In this document: piece after piece, positions 1-11,458 of the stretch
Position numbering within the stretch: the stretch's first letter is position 1
How the letters are laid out: every line of letters begins with the position of its first letter
Assembly (NCBI GenBank): GCA_002270565.1
Contig: NQMI01000094.1
Coordinates: 62,001 to 126,000 of the forward strand
Direction: 5' to 3'
Source: Stenocarpella maydis
Lineage: Eukaryota; Ascomycota; Sordariomycetes; Diaporthales; Diaporthaceae
Length of the DNA stretch: 64,000 nucleotides
Notes under the pieces: generated by a model
What the model was told of the DNA's origin: nothing
What the model saw: the letters and a program-made list of their open reading frames with translations, nothing else
Databases searched by the model: none
Position numbers and translations under genes: made by a program

Positions 1-2282
1 GGGACAGAGTGAGATCCGCATCAAATGCAAGAGGTGGGACTACCTCGGTGCGGTGAACGGAACCTGGACTCCAGACCGAAGTATTGTGTTTGTTATAGTC
101 GCGCTCCACCAAGGTGATGCCCGGGAGGAGGCGCTCAAGTGATCGCATCAGGTGCCTCGGGGCGTTCAGAGAGATGAAAATTGCCGGAGGAGTGGGCATG
201 GGCTTGATAGATGGACACGGCGCCGGTGCGGCTGGTTTTGAGTGTGGTACAGCCTCCGCATTCTCCGCGATCTTGGGCTCGCCCGGGCCGTGGGGCTTTT
301 CAGTTGATTGGGAGGAGGCCAGAATCACGGCTGCTGTATCTTTTACCGAAGGGAAATATTTGCTGACGGACCACTTCTTCTTCGGTGCATGAAGCTCCAT
401 GAAGTTGCTCAGAAGCTTTGCAGAAGCCCCTGGTGAACCGCCCAAAAGCAAAGACTGGCCGTTCTCACCTGTGTGAATTGCAGAGGATCGCAGCTTTTTG
501 GAATTGGTGTTTTCCACTGCATCAAATGGTCTCTTTCTTCCCACGTCAAGTGCAAAACTGTTGCGCCTCTTTGGTTTCTGCACCTGGGGCTCGATCTCGT
601 CATCTTCGGTATTATGGTCAAGAACCACCAGCCTGTCTCGTTTCTCAACGAAGCCGAGACTGCTTGGGACCTCACCATCGTCGAGAGGTGCGATGAAGCT
701 TTCTACCAGGGCATCGCCTGCTTGGATTTCCTCCTCCGCTGAGAAAGCTCCTCCGCCGGAACCGATTGGCTTCCATATCATCTTGCTCTCGGTGGCGCTG
801 TCTCGGGGCCATTTCGGGAATCTAAACAGACTGTCGTTGCCGCACTGTATCCACTTGAATATGGCTTCTCCGTTATTTCCCAGCCGAGTCCATTCCGGCT
901 CAGGGATGGAAAAGTCTATGATGGGAACCGGAACGCGAGCTATTGCGTCGGCTGCCTGGAGCTGTTCCTGCTCGATGGTCCTCATCGTTGAGCCTGCCAC
1001 ATTCACCAACTGACCTTCGAAATTATCATCCGAAAAATTCTCAACAAACCCGGTAGTCAACTCGCCGATATCCATCTCCTTGGCCACGAAAGATCCGAAC
1101 TTTTCTAGATCAAGGAGGGACTTATCTTCTGGTGAAACATGAGATAGTATCGGTAGATCGATTTTGTGGTCATCGAGATGCCTTTTTATGGATTGCTCCC
1201 GAGAAATTTCATTCAATAGTTCCCTCCCGTCGTCTTTCGAAAGCTTTGTATCCAAGAATTTATCGAGGATCGGAGATGTGGGCTCGCTCCAAGCATCTCC
1301 GAATTCTTCGAATAGTTGCTCTTCAGCGGCCTTCAAATCATCGGCGAATATGGATGAGCTCGGATCATAGGGTATGGGGATCAAGTGAGCGTCATTCGCA
1401 GGTTCGAATTTGTCCTGATGGAACAACGGATTGATGGGCGTCTCCAGTTTTTCTAATCCTGGGTTCTATTTTGTTACTCGTCAGTCTGGAAAGGAACAAG
1501 GCTATGAGTGTTTTGAAGCTACACCGGTTCTGTAGATACATCTCTGAATCATGTGCTGGGTTGCTCACCTTCACCCACTTGGTCTTCACTGCCTGTTCCA
1601 TGAGAAAACTCGACTGCTCCTCCTCGGTGTACTCATCCCTGACCGCATTGGAGAGGAACTGTAGGGAGCTCCTCGTCACCCCAAGCTTCTCGCCCTCGAG
1701 CTTCGTCAAAAGTTCCTTGGCCTCTGACCTGGCGGACGCAGAAAGCTGCATCCCCTCGCCGTCTTCCACGTCCACAGGGTCGAGAGGCAGTCGGTGGTCT
1801 CCAATGTTGACTTTCTGCCTAGATGCAATCTGCCTGCGGAACTCCCTCAGGTCCCTCTCGTTGTCCGTCCGAAGCATTGGCAACTCGAGTTCCAACTTTC
1901 TGGTGTTTCCGGGATCGGTGACGTCTCGTGTGAGCTTCTCGACTTCGTCGTGGGTGAGCTCGCAGCGGGTCTCATGTACGAGCTTCAGGGCCGAGTGGGT
2001 AATGCTCAGCAATTCGCCCCGCAGCCGGGGTGCTGGGAGCTCCAGGTCTGGAAGGTGGCTGCAGTCGGTGAATCCGCTGTCGGTGACCGTCGGCAGCGTG
2101 CTGTGGACAGTTTTGGTTAGGAGATGAGCGATGGAGAATGAACTCAGAGTGTAGTCCCTTGTCAGATCGTTCTCATAGGCATATTGCCGTAAGGCTTCGT
2201 CGGGGGCGTAGGCAGGCTCCTCTTCGTGCACATATTGTGCGTCTGGTGCAGCCCCGGCTCGGGCCCCGTCGTCGACGCCCAT
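1..2282 (-). CDS. DUF7102-like fungal protein, C-terminus cut by window edge
   Basis: Two exons, 2282-1569 and 1465-1, are joined across a 103-nt intron (GTGAGC...ATAG, phase 0). About 726 residues are visible and the C-terminus lies beyond base 1. The ATG at 2282 begins MGVDDGARAG; it is preferred over the upstream in-frame methionine at 2477, whose extension is low-complexity and UTR-like. The N-terminal ~240 residues are mostly helical and acidic. The middle is Ser/Asp-rich with basic patches PKRRNSF and GRKRPF that could be nuclear localisation signals. The last ~40 visible residues contain ERDYNKHNTSVW and PLAFDADLTLS, a pattern I recall from the fungal DUF7102 family. The function is not established. 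The ERD...AD layout faintly recalls a degenerate XPF/ERCC4-like fold, but that is only inference. The coding frame is solid; the family name is from memory. Confidence 0.7.
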
Positions 2283-2656
2283 AGTCGATGCTGTTTGATC
2301 CCGATAGATCACGGGAGGCCTTTGTGCCAAAGAGTGTACATCAACGAGAAGAGCCAAGTAGAGATACAAGTGAGGGAGGGACAAAAAACGGTTGAGGGTG
2401 GCTGGGCTCGGTGGCAGGTAGACCCTGGTGGGAAAGTGTCTGAGGATGCAACTCAGTTGACGGAGTTCAAAATGCATACTCGGGAGGGCGGGAGGCGCCC
2501 CATCCGTATCAACATCACAACGTGCCTGCCCTCCATGCGCCCGCCTCCTTGCCCAATAGCTGTGCCTCAGCCGTGCGCCCGTCTGTGGGCTGTGTGGCTC
2601 GAGCTGAAGACAAGAGAAAAGCCAAGGGGATTTTCAGAATTGCTCTGCCTCGCTGT
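2283..2656. other. Intergenic spacer, gene 1 promoter and LYC1-like 3' end
   Basis: This 374-nt gap separates two minus-strand genes in tandem. It must hold the promoter and 5' UTR of the DUF7102-like gene and the 3' UTR of the LYC1-like gene. No clear TATA box or repeat is seen. Confidence 0.6.
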
Positions 2657-3865
2657 CTAACACCATGCATACTTCTCGTTGGCAACCCAGTCCACCGCCG
2701 CCGTCGGCTCGTCGCCGTACCACATCAGACTAGCGATGCTGTCCTTCTCCCTGTCGACAAGCTCATACTCGATGCCGCTGCGATCCACCGCCCTCTTCAG
2801 GAGCTCCGACGGGTTCCACATCTGCAAGTCGAACGACCGCCACTCAGCAGCCTCGGCCTGCGCGATCCGGATGATGGCCCTGAAGCCCTCGGCCACGTAG
2901 TCGTCCTCGCTCGCCTCGTCCTCCACCACGAACCTGAGGATGTGGAACGTGTTGCCCTCGATCTTGTCCAGGCCGCCGTAGTAGCCCCTCGTCCACACCG
3001 CCCAGATCCTCCTGCCCGGCTCGCCGAACAGAGCGCCTCTGACCTCGGGTGTCTTGTGGAAGATGTGCTTGGTCATGAAGTCCTCGCGCATCAGGTGCCA
3101 GAGGAACTGGTCCAGCTCCGGCACCAGCGCCGCGCATACCTCCTTATCGCCCGCCGGGAGGCCCCTTGCCCGCTGCTGCATCTTGCCCCTCAGGAGATTC
3201 TCGTCCAGGTGGCACAGCATTGCGAGGTCGTGGTAACCCAGCGGCCTCGCACTGGGCGCCGGCGCCGGCGCCTGGCCCCCGGCTGCAACCGGCTTGAAGC
3301 GAAGGTGGGTGCTCTCGAACACTGCCCACCCGCTCTTGGCGTAGAAGGTCTTGCCGATGTCAGAGTAAAGCACCGAGAACAGCGAGCGCGTGGTTCCGTT
3401 TTCCTCGACCTGGCCCGCACTGGGGCCTTTTCTCCCCTCCGACCACTCTGCCAGCTTCGGGCCAAGCTCCTTCATCATCCGCGATGCGTAGCCCTTGCCG
3501 CGGTACCGTGGGTTGGTGAAGACAGACGCGATCCCGTGCGCGATACCATCCTGGACGACCGGCCCATCTGTGCCAGGCCGGCTGACAAGTGCCCGCTTGC
3601 GCAGCGACTCACAGCTGGCGTAGATTAGTCTGTTGTCCGGGGCAGCGTTTCGGTTGGTCAGAATCCAGTGTGTAACTCCACCACTCTTGGCGAGAGGCAC
3701 TGTCATCAGGAACTCCTCTCGTGCGAGATAGTCCTCGAGCTTCAGTGCAGGGCCCCACATGGGATGATGCAGCCCCCAGACATGTTGCAGTTCAGCCTTG
3801 GTTGACTCCGCGAGCACCAGATCTGGATGCTCTGCAGGGGGTAGTCCGTCAATAGAGGAACCCAT
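2657..3865 (-). CDS. LYC1-like lysine N-acetyltransferase (GNAT)
   Basis: Single exon, 402 aa, from ATG at 3865 (MGSSIDGLPP) to TAG at 2657. The open frame extends four codons further to a TTG, which was rejected as a start. Residues ~110-135 hold the GNAT acetyl-CoA-binding signature (IASVFTNPRYRGKGYASRMM, with the R/Q-x-x-G-x-G/A loop). This is followed by FSVLYSDIGKTFYAKSGW, a typical GNAT beta-bulge with the FY/YxxxGW element. The C-terminal ~200 residues match the fungal LYC1 extension as I recall it (ending in DREKDSIASLMWYGD). In Yarrowia, LYC1 acetylates the epsilon-amino group of lysine for lysine catabolism; the same role here is inference. There are no membrane segments or signal peptide, so it is probably cytosolic. 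Confidence 0.8.
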   Translation of the reverse strand: MGSSIDGLPPAEHPDLVLAESTKAELQHVWGLHHPMWGPALKLEDYLAREEFLMTVPLAKSGGVTHWILTNRNAAPDNRLIYASCESLRKRALVSRPGTDGPVVQDGIAHGIASVFTNPRYRGKGYASRMMKELGPKLAEWSEGRKGPSAGQVEENGTTRSLFSVLYSDIGKTFYAKSGWAVFESTHLRFKPVAAGGQAPAPAPSARPLGYHDLAMLCHLDENLLRGKMQQRARGLPAGDKEVCAALVPELDQFLWHLMREDFMTKHIFHKTPEVRGALFGEPGRRIWAVWTRGYYGGLDKIEGNTFHILRFVVEDEASEDDYVAEGFRAIIRIAQAEAAEWRSFDLQMWNPSELLKRAVDRSGIEYELVDREKDSIASLMWYGDEPTAAVDWVANEKYAWC

Positions 3866-4999
3866 GTCTGCGGTCAATTCTCCCGGGCGTGACGAGGCGC
3901 AAACGACGATTTATCCTTCTCCTTTCTGTTCTCCCTTCTGTTCTCCTTTCATTTGCCAGGACGATGGCAATGGTTGTCTGGGTTCCGTCTTGCAAACGAG
4001 CTAGGAGTATAGTACGGAGTATCTTATCTCTGGCTTTGGACCCGGATGCCAAAAATTCCTGGGCCGGGCCGAGTCAATCGGTCTGTAGTGACTGAGGCTA
4101 GGTAGAACCAAATATGGATAGCCCGTCTGCTCAGCCAAGGGGCGCTGGGCGGGGGGCGGACGGGCTATTTGTGCGTGTTCGATACTGCCGTTCCTAACCT
4201 GGAACTACGAGACAAAAGCCAGGCCACGAGATCTCAGTCCGGCGTGGAGCCCCCCCTGCATTTGGCAGAGCCCACATTCCTCGGCTCCCGTACCAGCTGG
4301 TCTCTCGGATTCAAGCTTCCCTGTCCACATCTTCCCCAGACTCGTAGGCACCCACGTTAAAGGGTCACGCAGGTCGGCGACTCAGGTGGTAAACGCAGGA
4401 ACAGAACCCTAGGCCCAAGAGTTGATCATGCGCGTAGTCCTTGGGCCAGTTTCGAAACGTAAACTTACGTCAAAGTTAGCATCTCGAGCCTCCATGGACT
4501 TGGCGACCCCGGTTGCTGGGTGCCGTTGCATTGCACAAGGCCAGCCCGGGCGGTGCGTAGCTCACGCCGGGTCAGACGCCAGGCCAAGCAAGGAACGACG
4601 CCGCATGCCTAAGCCGCTGGTTTCCGGCCTGCGGGCCTTGGAGACACGGGCGGACCACCGCAAGCTCACTGCCAGCCCGGTGCAGGGTTCTTGATGATCT
4701 CGAGTCCATTCCTGTGTCAGATGGCTGCGGGGAGTCCTCAAAGGATTGCATGGCCTGATACGACCGTACATCCAAGTGGGTCCAATAGAGACGTCAGCGT
4801 AAAGGGAGAGTAGTATACCGGCACCCACTATACATAAAACCTTCGATAAACAGCACGGAACCCGGCTCTGATTACAAACGGAGATCGGCTCTCACTGTAG
4901 TGTACACGCCCCGTACGAGTCATGACCACATTGCGCCAGCTACTGTACTCGTTTTGTTGTATCACCCCGAACGCCAGCAGCCCAGCCGAGTGCCTCCGT
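3866..4999. other. Intergenic region upstream of the LYC1-like gene and downstream of CCT1
   Basis: 1.1 kb with no supported gene. It carries the LYC1-like promoter (pyrimidine-rich CTCCTTTCTGTTCTCC on the plus strand just upstream), a TACGGAGTA motif at 4013 and a perfect 10-bp inverted repeat (4118-4127 / 4159-4168). Confidence 0.6.
4118..4168. repeat. Inverted repeat with 31-nt GC-rich loop
   Basis: ATAGCCCGTC at 4118-4127 pairs perfectly with GACGGGCTAT at 4159-4168. The loop is G-rich. The element lies about 250 nt upstream of the LYC1-like start codon. It could form a hairpin or cruciform; no function is assigned. Confidence 0.5.
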
Positions 5000-6778
5000 C
5001 TAGTGACCGTGCCCGTCGTCCTCCTCGCCCCTCTGCTCCGGATCCAGCCTGATCAGGGTATCGATACGCATAATGCTGATGCAGGCCTCCACCGCACTCT
5101 TGAGTTGCCGGATCTTGCTCATACTAGGCTCCAGGACACCTGCCTTGATCTCGTCGACCACCTTGCCCTTGGACAGATCCAGACCGTAGTTCTTGTAGCT
5201 CTTCTTCCGCGCCACCGTCTTCTCGTCCTCGTTGGCATCGCCGTCCGCAGTGCGTTGCGATAGTGCGTGTCTCGACCGCAGCTGGGCGACCAACTCTGAA
5301 GCGTCCTTGGCGGCGTTGACGGCGAGCGTCTTGGGGATGACCAGGAGGGACTGGGCGAACTCTCCTATGGCCAGCTGCTCCCGGGATCCCACTGTTCCGG
5401 CAAACTCCTCGAGATAGATGTGAAGAGCAGTCTCGACCGCACCACCGCCTGGCACGATGCTGCCGCTTTCCAGCGTGCGCTTCACTGCCATCAGGGAGTC
5501 GTGGACTGACCGCTCCATCTCGTCCAGTTGGAAGTCGTTGGAACCACGCAGGATGATCGATGCGGACGAGTGCGCCTTGGTGCCCTTGACCAGGATGCAC
5601 TCGTCGTCAGAAATGCGCTCCTGAGAGACCTCCTCCGCTTGGCCAAGGTAGGATGGTTCGAATTTCTCGTCGCCGTTCAGGTCCGAGAGGGTGCTCAGCA
5701 TCGTGGCGCCGGTGGCCCTCGCTATCCGTCGCAGGTCCTCCTTCTTGCATCTTCGAACGGCCATGGCACCCCTCTCGACGAACATCTTCAGGCAGAGGTC
5801 GTCAATACCCTTGGTGGTAAGGATAACGTTCGCGCCAGCCTTCAGGATCAGCTCCACCCGCTCGAGGATCATCCCAGACTCCCTCGCCCGGATCTGCTCA
5901 AGCTGTTGAGGGTCGTCCACCGTGATCTGCACACCCAGCTTCATACGCTCCTTCTGAAGGTTCATGTCAAGCACAGCGATCTTGGCATCCTTTACGCTGG
6001 TTGTCATGGCCTGCGAGGCAACGGTACAGTTCAAGGCGTAGCCCTTGACCAGTACGGACTCCGTGGCGGCCTTGCCGTGTGCCTTGAGAATGTTCACCGC
6101 CTTGACAGGGTACTTTGTCTCGTTCCTGTTGTTTGTTGTCTTCACCGCCTGCATGGAATCGACGACCATGTTACTGAAGAATTCGGAGTCGGCGCCGATG
6201 ACCTTGGAGGACATGGAAGTCTTTGCAATGTTGAGGAGGGACTCGCGTCCGAGGTTCTCGACTTTAACACTAATGTTCTCGTTCATGTACTTGACAGCCT
6301 CGCGCAAGGCCAGGCGGTATCCCGTAATGATGGTCGTGGGGTGTATCCGGTTCCTCATCAGCTCGTTCGCCCTGCGCAGAAGCTCGGCCGCGATGAGAAC
6401 AACCGAGGTCGTGCCATCGCCGACCTCACTGTCCTGCTGTTGTGCGAGGTCCACAAGAATCTTGCCGGCGGGGTGCTCGACGTCCAGGAGGCTGAGGATA
6501 GTAGCGCCGTCGTTGGTGACCGTCACGTCCCCGATGTCGTCGACCATCATCTTGTCAAGGCCGCTGGGGCCGAAGGAGCTCTTGACGACATTTGCAATAG
6601 CTTGTGTTGCCAGGACTGGGGTCGGACGGGTCAGCCACGCTGTCCGGACCCGTGCACATCATCGTCTTGTCTGGCAGGTGCAAGACTCACCGTTCTGGTC
6701 ACGAATATCAGACCCTGAGATCTTTTGGCCGCCCAGAAAAAGGGTGCCGTTCCCGCTCTGCTCGAACATGGAAGCCAT
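5000..6778 (-). CDS. cct1: T-complex protein 1 subunit alpha (CCT1/TCP-1 alpha)
   Basis: Exon 1 is 6778-6691 and exon 2 is 6615-5000, with a 75-nt intron (GTGAGT...CCCCAG, phase 1); 567 aa. It begins MASMFEQSGNGTLFLGGQK. Group II chaperonin motifs are present: DIGDVTVTNDGATIL after the first equatorial helix, EVGDGTTSVV (GDGTT nucleotide motif, catalytic Asp) and the C-terminal nucleotide loop SIVPGGGAVE. The alpha subunit is indicated by VEHPAGKILVDLAQQQD and the ending DTLIRLDPEQR. The product is one of eight subunits of the cytosolic TRiC/CCT ring that folds actin, tubulin and other clients using ATP. The gene is intact with no unusual features, and its length fits the family (human ~556 aa). 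Confidence 0.95.
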
Positions 6779-7462
6779 CCTGACCGAGTGTAGTTGATCG
6801 ACGGGGACGCGTTCCAAGAAAGGTGTGCAGTGTGGGGGGGTGGTGAGGACGTTGGAAGCTGGAACCTCCTTTCGCGTTCACTGCACGTCCAGCTGGTTGA
6901 CCAGCTTCGACACGACACTGCCAGCAGTCCAGCAACTTTTCCAACGGCTTGTCAGGTTCTTCCAGACCCGCCATCCCAGCCCACGACTTCATTGGCCGAG
7001 CCCCGGCAGGGTGGGGGGCCCAGTGCTCCACCTTAGCTGCTGGCTGCCCCTCGATTAGTACCTAAGCACAGCTCCGATACGCCCCTGAATGGAGGGGCTA
7101 TGAAATCAGCTGCCACCGGGGAAGGCCAGTCGCAGCTCCAGCAACAACTCCATGTCTTCGATTTGCACCATGTTCGAGTGCAGCATGTGCAACGTAAACT
7201 GCACTCACACATATTACATGCATAAATGAGGAAATTAACGCAGAGGCCACAGTACAGCCTGTCCAAGGTAAACACTTGGTGTCTAATGGGCGGGAGCTGA
7301 TATTCGTGAGTCGCCTTCGACATGGCTCGATATTACGTTTGTCCTGCACTTGAAGAGGGACCGTTACCGGCTAGGTGTGACTTGTATTTGGGGACCAAAA
7401 CATAGGTGGTTGTCTCCGAGGCAGATATATCTCGTCCAGTTCATACCCGTAGGATCGATCGC
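6779..7462. other. Intergenic region, CCT1 promoter and sugar-transporter 3' side
   Basis: 684 nt separating CCT1 (minus) from the 3' end of the transporter gene (minus). Only short chance open frames are seen and no recognisable gene or repeat. Confidence 0.6.
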
Positions 7463-9434
7463 TCACGCTCTGGTCTCATCCTTGTGATCAACTTCGTGCA
7501 CCTCCGTGACGCCGATAGGCCCCAACTCGAGCTGCTTGTCAACGTTCTGCTGCACCTTGTCTTGCACCTCCTTGCCTTCGAACATAAAGGAGAGCTCTTC
7601 CAGGGTGCGGTTGTGGGTTTCCGGGAACAAGAGATAAACGGTGGCAATCTCAACGAGGATCCACACGCAGTACACGATATAGTACTTCCACCCAATCCGG
7701 TCGAGAGCGATCGGGTTGACGTAGGTGTTGAAGAAGACGGCAAACCGGACAGTCAGTTGCTCCAGAGCAATGCCCTTTGACCTTTGTGCATAGGGGAAGA
7801 TCTCCACTAGGTAGGTATAGGCCAGTGCATTCCAGCCAATGTTGTAGAACCTGGGGACAGTTAGTTTCCAATACAATGCCCCTCGTACCCAGCAGCACGT
7901 TGACTTACGGTGAGTAGACAAAAATAAAGACAAGTACAGGAATAGCAGCAGCCGAACTCCCATCTATGGCGAAGCGGGCAGAAGCAATGGTCCACACAGT
8001 GTCTGTAACTTGTCAGCAAGCTGTATGGGCAGAAGGATCTCAGGGCTCATCACATACAGACACAGGCAGTACCAATCGTACAGATCAAGAACATGACCCG
8101 GCGAGGGTACCGGGGCGCAACCAGCGCAATCGGAACCGCGTTGATAAAGCCCCAGCAGGTGTTGCTCAGGATGAATTTCTGGACCGTCTGGTTATCCGTG
8201 ATTCCGACCAGGTTGAGGATCTTCTTCATGTAGAAAGAAAGAAGGCCGTTCCCACTCCACTGGGTGAAGAATCCCATTATGGCAGCGAGCATAAATCGGC
8301 GTCTCATTGGAGCATCTCGGAACACGTCGGCCCAGACAAATGCCTCTGCCGTATGTTAGCTCATTCTTCTCCTCTGAGCCTCGTTCTCTTTTGACGAAAC
8401 GCCGAGACCCGTCCAACTGGTAGACAGAGAAGCCCGCTGGGCTAGGCTTATACGTACTGGCAGTGGCTTTCTCCTGGGCAATGGTGCTCTGGATTTGTGC
8501 GTACTCCAGCCGAACGAATTCCTCCCCATCGCGACCTTCGCAATGATATTTCTGAAGAATGGCAAACGCCTCATCTCCACGATCCTTTGAAATCAGCCAA
8601 CGTGGACTTTCGGGGCACCATGTCATGAACCCAAGCTGGCATGCGCTGGGCACGAACTCTGGCACACGTTAATCACCTGCTACGGGTCCCAAGGCGATAC
8701 ATTCTGGAACATTCTAGGCACAAATGGTCGGGGAACTGTAGCAAGACAAAAGTGATACTTACGGAGGAGCGACGGCAACCTCCACGCCCACGTGCTCTTC
8801 ATCTGGAAAGTCCCATACGTAACGCCGGCGGCGATGATGGCACCGACAAACCAGCTGGCATTGAACAGGGAAGTCATTATGGGGCGCTCTTTGGCGTAGG
8901 CGAGCTCGCCAATAAGGGCCGAGGCGTTGACGATGGCGAAAGGGATCCCAAAGCCGAGGACCCAACGGGAAGCGAGGAACATGTCGACGTTCACTGCGCC
9001 TGCTTGCATTCCAGCGCCAAGGGTCATCACGAGTGAGGCCGCGACAATAGTCCGCCGTCGTCCGAGAAACTGCGAGACGGTGGGGATGAAGGGAATGGCC
9101 ATGAGGGCGCCAAGGGAGTACATGGCATTCAGTAAGCCGAGGCGGTCTCCGGAGGGATTGCCAAAATCTTGGAAATCGAGCTGTTAGCCAGAGGTGTAGC
9201 ATTCCGCGCGGCTGCAAAGTGAGACTCACAATCTACCCATGACTGAACTGCCTGTAGAGAGTTCATCATGGACGAATCGAAACCAGAGGTCCACTCAACA
9301 CCCAGGCACGTCGGTACCAGGATCAGGTACAAGAATCGCAGGTTTCTCTTCTTGTACCATTTTATGGGATCAGCACGGGCAATGTTGCTGAGCCTCGGGT
9401 CGGCTGCGTGCTCTTTCGTGCTTCCAAAAGCCAT
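7463..9434 (-). CDS. MFS sugar transporter (hexose/lactose-permease type)
   Basis: Six exons: 9434-9230, 9167-8763, 8658-8458, 8345-8058, 8002-7909 and 7850-7463. The introns of 55-112 nt all have GT...AG ends and consistent phases, giving 526 aa. The protein begins MAFGSTKEHA and ends with an acidic His/Glu tail. Sugar-porter signatures are visible: SSMMNSLQAVQ in TM1, GRRRTIV (G-R-[KR] loop), PESPRWLISK after TM6, TQWSGNGLLSFY in TM7 and PETHNRTLEEL (degenerate PETKGRTLEE) after TM12. It should be a plasma-membrane proton-coupled sugar importer; the substrate cannot be told from sequence. CreA-type sites lie upstream (9593-9929), which fits glucose repression but is not proof. Confidence 0.9.
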
Positions 9435-10558
9435 GTCGTATGATGGGCTGTGAGCGCTTGTCGCTCACGTATTTGTCTAGGAAGTTACTGAGGTCAGTCA
9501 GGCAAAGCACACAGATGGGAAAATGATGGCACGAGTCTCCATGTCTTTAATGCATTATCAAGGCCAGTGGGAGCCAGCATGGCGGGAACCAACCCCGCGG
9601 AAAGCAATAGACAGGTGATAGCAAACTGACCAGAACATTTCATAATTGGTTACCGGCTAAATATTGCGGCCAGGGCGTGCTTTTCCAGATCCTTTTAGCC
9701 TTGGGTTTTGCTTGGCAGGTGAGAACGAAACAGAGGTTTCCCCGCGCAACAACTGTTCAACTGATGGCTGACGGCCGAGGTCAGAGGGAACTCCCAAGTA
9801 ATCTGCAATGTCCCGTCGGGAGGTAAATGTGGTGTAGTGTAAGTCGTGAGCGAATAGAAGGGGGGCAGGTGGAGTCGCCAAGCAAGCCATCTATCATAGA
9901 ATCCGGGGTAAAGACAGGGTGATCTGGGGAAGACGTCGCCCACGGCCTTCTTAGAATGGGTGGCTAGTGACTGCGGTCCCTGAGGCCAACTGGCGCAGTG
10001 TTATAAGATGTTGTAAGACAGGTTCACCCAGCGAAGTAGCCGAGCCAAAACCAGACTTGAGATGAGCCCAAAAGGTTACCTCCCACCTTAGGACACTTCG
10101 CTTTTTGTCAGGCGCTCTCGGTTCGAGCACAGCCTGGTGTGGGCTTTATTCCCCCCTGCTCTATTTACAGTTATTCATTTACATCCTGTCGGACGTATGC
10201 CGTAAGGCACTGTGTGAATCAGCAAAGCTCCTCAGAATTACCTAGGCGACCTGGGAGTAATTTGCCAGATATTGACTCGTCTTCCAACGGTACAAGCAGA
10301 GCCCGCCCTATTGAGATAATAAACCACATGGCCTGTCTTAAAAGCCACGAGCTATAGCTCAGCACTTGAACATTGTTCCCATTCAACTCCCTGTAGATCG
10401 GAACTATGGGGAGCGGACGTGTCACCGCTTCTGGCTCGTCAGGCCATTGCTGAGCTCCAACGGACGGCCAGCACGTGAGATGTAAATGAACTGCTCACAC
10501 GCTCTTTAACTGTGACTTATCACAGTTGCTGTTCGAGTCGCAGTCAATTTGAGAGTAT
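9435..10558. other. Divergent intergenic region upstream of the sugar transporter
   Basis: 1.1 kb with no supported gene. It contains four SYGGRG/CYCCRS (CreA-type) hexamers at 9593-9598, 9740-9745, 9903-9908 and 9924-9929, the last two only 15 nt apart. In GC-rich DNA this density is only modestly above chance. Confidence 0.55.
9903..9929. promoter_or_regulatory. Paired CreA-type sites upstream of the sugar transporter
   Basis: CCGGGG at 9903-9908 and CTGGGG at 9924-9929 both fit SYGGRG, the CreA consensus, and form a closely spaced pair about 470-495 nt upstream of the transporter ATG. Closely spaced pairs are the form that is usually functional for CreA in Aspergillus. This is a motif match only. 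Confidence 0.3.
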
Positions 10559-11180
10559 ATGAAGACCGCACCTCGTCAAGACTCCATCTTCCCCCCAAGC
10601 GCCATGCCTCAGGCGAGCCACGATGCTCAACAGATCCCCACCTACCTAGGTACTTACCGCCTGCATTCTGCTCAGCGCTATACCAGGCACGATTCTGTAC
10701 TGGCCATGAATCAACAATACTTTGAAAAGGTCCCCTTCACTGAAGACCCTGAGAGAAAAGAGCTGACGTCATATGCGACTTTCGCTGACACGCCATATAC
10801 CCTCAAAGATTGTGAACACTACAAAAAAAGACGAGATGTTCTATAGGGTGGAAGATGAAACTTCGAAAGACAAGAAGGCCCGAGAGGCAAATAAGGTCAA
10901 AGACTCAGAAGAAGAGGTCGAGTGGGACGAGGGCCTGATTGAGCAAAAGGATGTCTACGCCTTTATCGAAGACCTGCTCAAAAGGGAGGGCCGGAATCGG
11001 AGGGGGTACTGGACGATACAGGCAGAAAACCGTAACAAGTCGGAAATCCCTCCAATTCCGGTGTTCCAGTTCGGGACGCTCGGCCTCGAGATACACGCCA
11101 GAAACGAAGGCACCATCCAGCGAGTTCACTTGAGCGGATCTCCAAGCTCAGCTAGCCTTTCACCTCTAGAGCTTAGCTAA
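10559..11180 (+). pseudogene. Unrecognised ORF split by an apparent frameshift
   Basis: One open frame runs 10559-10846 (starting MKTAPRQDSIF). It passes into a second frame that continues to 11180 across a run of seven A residues near 10827. The joined reading (…LKDCEHYKK then DEMFYRVEDET…) is charged and compositionally continuous, which suggests one original gene broken by a 1-nt indel in the homopolymer, or a sequencing error. The downstream part is rich in Lys/Glu (EEEVEWDEGLIEQKDVYAF). A further open stretch at 11183-11458 (containing YEPGKKIMNKVSGKGIS) might be a last exon. I recognise no family and assign no function. Confidence 0.3.
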
Positions 11181-11458
11181 CCTTGACATGTACAAGATTA
11201 GGGACTTGGGACGTGGAGATCATGCTGAATGCGTGCAGTGACTATGAGCCGGGCAAGAAAATCATGAACAAGGTCAGCGGCAAAGGGATCTCTGGTGGAG
11301 GTGTAGAGTTTCGGTGGTGCTTGAGAGGTCCTGTGGTCGACCGTGGTCTTCATGCAGGGCCAATTCCCAGGCGGCTCATCAGGAAGTGCACGTCATTATT
11401 CCTCAAAAAGGGCAGTGGGAAGGGCGCGAAGGGTAATAGTGCTAAGGAAGATAGTTAA

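Noticed and set aside
2522..3628. 368-codon plus-strand frame opposite the LYC1-like gene
   Set aside because: Antisense shadow of the GNAT gene; His/Pro-rich composition arises from reversed codons.
5528..6718. 396-codon plus-strand frame opposite CCT1
   Set aside because: Shadow of the highly conserved CCT1 gene on the other strand.
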